Assembly: GCA_050011095.1 (NCBI GenBank) | Contig: JBEKJU010000226.1 | Location: forward strand, 1 to 7,872 | Source of the DNA: JBEKJU01 sp050011095 | GTDB taxonomy: Bacteria > Desulfobacterota > Syntrophorhabdia > Syntrophorhabdales > WCHB1-27 | Direction of reading: 5' to 3' | Length of the DNA: 7,872 nt | Part shown: positions 6,316-7,872 of the stretch, one piece after another | Layout: each line of letters opens with the position of its first letter | Numbering within the stretch: the stretch's first letter is position 1 | The notes under the pieces: generated by a model | Databases searched by the model: none | Told to the model about the DNA's origin: nothing | What the model saw: the letters and a program-made list of their open reading frames with translations, nothing else | Position numbers and translations under genes: made by a program

Positions 6316-6585
6316 TCATGTATTGCACAGGTCGGGCGGAAAACACTCGAATGGTTCTTGCGCGCATTCCACTTCCTTGTTCACGTTCTCCTGTTTTCTC
6401 CTTGCCGTTATGGTTTCGCCTGCTACTCCCCAGTTATCGGTGTCTACCTCATCGATGACCACAAAAACCGTCTTGGGGTCCTTTCCCAAGACGTCCAGGA
6501 GCAGTTTCGTCACTCCCTGGATCAACCCGGCCTTTTGCTCTGCCGTAACCCCTTCTCTCGTTATCTTGATGTTAACGTATGGCAT
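6316..6585 (-). CDS. 4-oxalocrotonate tautomerase family protein with extended C-terminal tail
   Basis: This 89-residue protein starts MPYVNIKITREGVTAEQK, with the catalytic proline directly after the initiator Met, as in all 4-OT enzymes. It continues with 'VVIDEVDTDNWGVAGE', the typical second half of the fold. AAGGAG (6597-6592 on this strand) lies 6 bases before the ATG at 6585 and fixes the start. The usual 4-OT subunit is about 60-70 residues; here about 24 more follow 'ARRKQ', and they hold three cysteines (74, 81, 87). Aligned to the classical enzyme, its Arg11 and Arg39 appear replaced by Val and Phe, while its Phe50 position holds Trp. It should therefore move protons in an enol or keto compound other than classical 2-hydroxymuconate. 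The gene is convergent with the DUF362 gene and separated from the upstream molybdopterin gene by a strong terminator. Confidence 0.88.
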   Translation of the reverse strand: MPYVNIKITREGVTAEQKAGLIQGVTKLLLDVLGKDPKTVFVVIDEVDTDNWGVAGETITARRKQENVNKEVECAQEPFECFPPDLCNT

Positions 6586-6591
6586 GATGTA

Positions 6592-6597
6592 CTCCTT
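6592..6597 (-). promoter_or_regulatory. Ribosome binding site of the tautomerase gene
   Basis: AAGGAG on the minus strand, followed by 6 bases and the ATG at 6585. This is a strong and well-placed Shine-Dalgarno sequence that confirms the start. Confidence 0.8.
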
Positions 6598-6605
6598 ATA
6601 CTTTT

Positions 6606-6617
6606 GTCATCGATGAC
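6606..6617. promoter_or_regulatory. Perfect 12-bp palindrome upstream of the tautomerase gene
   Basis: GTCATCGATGAC is its own reverse complement and lies about 20-32 bases upstream of the tautomerase ATG, in the expected 5' leader or promoter region. It could be a dimeric repressor site. I found no convincing -35/-10 pair around it, and a related TCATCGATGA occurs by codon choice inside the tautomerase gene, so chance is possible. Confidence 0.3.
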
Positions 6618-6698
6618 TTACATGAATAGTCTAATTATCGGGGGCAGCTTTTGCAATATCCATGTTCCAGCGGGCTGGCGCCTCTTCCCGGATGTACG

Positions 6699-6731
6699 AA
6701 AAAACCGCCGTCCCCGTAGACGGCGGTTTTT
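6699..6731. terminator. Bidirectional intrinsic terminator
   Basis: CCGCCGTC (6705-6712) pairs perfectly with GACGGCGG (6719-6726) around a 6-base loop. The stem is flanked by six A on the left (6699-6704) and five T on the right (6727-6731). On the minus strand it lies 28 bases after the stop of the molybdopterin oxidoreductase gene, so its main job is to end that transcript before the tautomerase gene. It would work for plus-strand transcripts too. Confidence 0.92.
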
Positions 6732-6759
6732 GTGAACCTGACGGCTGAGTTGTTATACC

Positions 6760-7872
6760 TTATGCTGCCTTGGCAATCCTGCAGAGCAACGCCTTCATCT
6801 CCGTGTAGCCTGTCACGGGGTCGCGCGGCTCAAGTTCGGTTAATACGTTTGCGTTTGCCTTTGCCCATCCGTGGGGGATGCTCAGCACGCCGCGAACCAG
6901 CCTGTCAGTGGCCCTAGCCTTCATAACAATTTTCCCCTTTGTCGTTTCTACAGTCATCATATCGCCATCGGAAATGCCATATTTGCTTGCAGTGTCAGGA
7001 TGGATTTCCGCTATGGGCTCGGGCGCACTTTTGTACAAAGTGGCTACTTCTCTGAATTGAGTGTGCGTGTATTCCGGAATCCTTGCCCCTGTCGTCAGAA
7101 TCACCGGATATTGCTTGTACAGCTCCGGTGTGCTCAGGGGGCTCTTGCTCGGCTCAACAGGACGGGGTAGCGGGTCATAGCCGTTCTCAGCCAACGTCTC
7201 GGAATAAAGCTCGATTTTGCCGGAAGGCGTGTTGTACCTACCTGACTGCACATATTTCATCTGGGTATAATAGGCCCCCTCGGGGTGGTCCTTTTCCAGC
7301 TGTTCCCTGGTCAATCCGCTTGGCTTCAGGAAGAAGTCGATAATCTCCTCTTCGGTATTCCAGGGGAAGAATCTTCCATAGCCCATGCGCCTGCCTATCT
7401 CAGTCCAGATCTTCCAGTCGGGCCAGCTCTCGCCGATCGGCTCTATCACTTTCTTGCGGAGCATTGCATAGGGTATGCAGTTTGTTACCCCGTACACATA
7501 GCCGACGCCGCTCTTCTCAAGGAACGAGCAGGCGGGTAGCACGATATCGGCAAGCTCGGCCGTTTCCGTCATGAACAACTCCGATACCACCACAAAGTCC
7601 AGCGCCTTAATGGCTTCTTTTATACGCTCGGAATCGGGCAGGGTGACAGCAGGGTTGCCGCCTGTGCAGATCAGGCCCTTGATCGGGTAAGGTTTCCCTT
7701 TCAGCACTGCATCGGCAAAGAGCATTTGCTGACCGTAAGGGGATGTCCTGCCCCAAAACCGGCGGAAAAGGGGATGTTCGTCGGTGCCGATAGGATCGCT
7801 GATCTCCGTGACTCTCAGGTCTCCCAGACGGATAAAGGGGATGTTTACCCACCCGCCGGGGATGTCAATATT
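6760..7872 (-). CDS. Molybdopterin oxidoreductase (DMSO reductase superfamily), C-terminal 370 residues
   Basis: The frame is open to the window edge, so the N-terminal part, including any [4Fe-4S] motif and the metal ligand, is not visible. The visible part begins 'NIDIPGGWVNIPF', typical of bis-MGD enzymes. It continues with 'ICTGGNPAVTLPD', 'ELFMTETAELADIVLPA' and 'SFLEKSG', the conserved third-domain signatures. From visible residue 256 to the end is the molybdopterin dinucleotide-binding domain: 'PVILTTGARIPEYTHTQFRE', 'EIHPDTASKYGISDGD', 'SIPHGWAKANANVLTE' and 'DPVTGYTEMKALLCRI'. The enzyme carries Mo or W and catalyses a two-electron redox step, or hydration as in acetylene hydratase relatives. 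Without the N-terminal half the subfamily, the metal ligand and any export signal cannot be judged. It is transcribed toward the tautomerase gene and ends at the terminator 6731-6699. Confidence 0.92.
   Translation of the reverse strand, partial: NIDIPGGWVNIPFIRLGDLRVTEISDPIGTDEHPLFRRFWGRTSPYGQQMLFADAVLKGKPYPIKGLICTGGNPAVTLPDSERIKEAIKALDFVVVSELFMTETAELADIVLPACSFLEKSGVGYVYGVTNCIPYAMLRKKVIEPIGESWPDWKIWTEIGRRMGYGRFFPWNTEEEIIDFFLKPSGLTREQLEKDHPEGAYYTQMKYVQSGRYNTPSGKIELYSETLAENGYDPLPRPVEPSKSPLSTPELYKQYPVILTTGARIPEYTHTQFREVATLYKSAPEPIAEIHPDTASKYGISDGDMMTVETTKGKIVMKARATDRLVRGVLSIPHGWAKANANVLTELEPRDPVTGYTEMKALLCRIAKAA

Noticed and set aside
6203..6616. Open frame of 137 codons on the plus strand with an acceptable AAGGA 5 bases before its ATG
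   Set aside because: Most of it is antisense to the clear tautomerase gene and the product shows no family signature. Only the first 37 or so codons are free of overlap, so a short peptide cannot be fully excluded.
6586..6698. Search for a tautomerase promoter on the minus strand
   Set aside because: TTGCAA and GATAAT occur but only about 11 bases apart, too close for sigma-70. No acceptable pair was found.

Overview
This 7.9-kb window looks like part of a chromosome from a GC-rich anaerobic bacterium. The flavin/Fe-S reductase, the DUF362 protein, the PEP-dependent transferase and the molybdopterin oxidoreductase together resemble syntrophic or sulfate-reducing 'deltaproteobacteria' (for example Syntrophorhabdus-like lineages). 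That placement rests on gene content and memory of the families, not on a search. There are no rRNA or tRNA genes, no CRISPR array, and no transposase or phage gene.

Layout. Plus strand: the 3' end of a PEP-utilising phosphotransferase (1-1062); a 325-bp gap filled by a chain of GC-rich hairpins (about 1126-1350); a short Old Yellow Enzyme-type reductase with a C-terminal four-cysteine motif (1388-2572); a terminator-like hairpin (2589-2620) directly against the ribosome binding site of an EntE/DhbE-like adenylate-forming ligase (2636-4285); a well-formed sigma-70-type promoter (4321-4349); and a fusion of a GNAT-like domain to DUF362 (4418-6172). Minus strand: a 4-oxalocrotonate tautomerase family protein (6585-6316) and the C-terminal part of a molybdopterin oxidoreductase (7872-6760). 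A perfect bidirectional terminator (6699-6731) separates these last two.

How the genes may work together (inference). PEP-dependent phosphorylation, aryl-acid adenylation or CoA ligation, flavin/Fe-S ene-reduction, enol-keto tautomerisation and a molybdenum or tungsten redox or hydration step are the kinds of chemistry needed for anaerobic breakdown of a hydroxylated aromatic or other unsaturated carboxylic acid. No siderophore synthesis gene lies next to the EntE-like ligase, so a catabolic role is the better guess. The visible signals suggest several transcription units rather than one operon: the terminator before the ligase, the promoter before the GNAT-DUF362 gene, and convergent minus-strand genes. 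The least explained items are the GNAT-DUF362 fusion, whose only four cysteines lie in its C-terminal tail, and the hairpin chain at 1126-1350.
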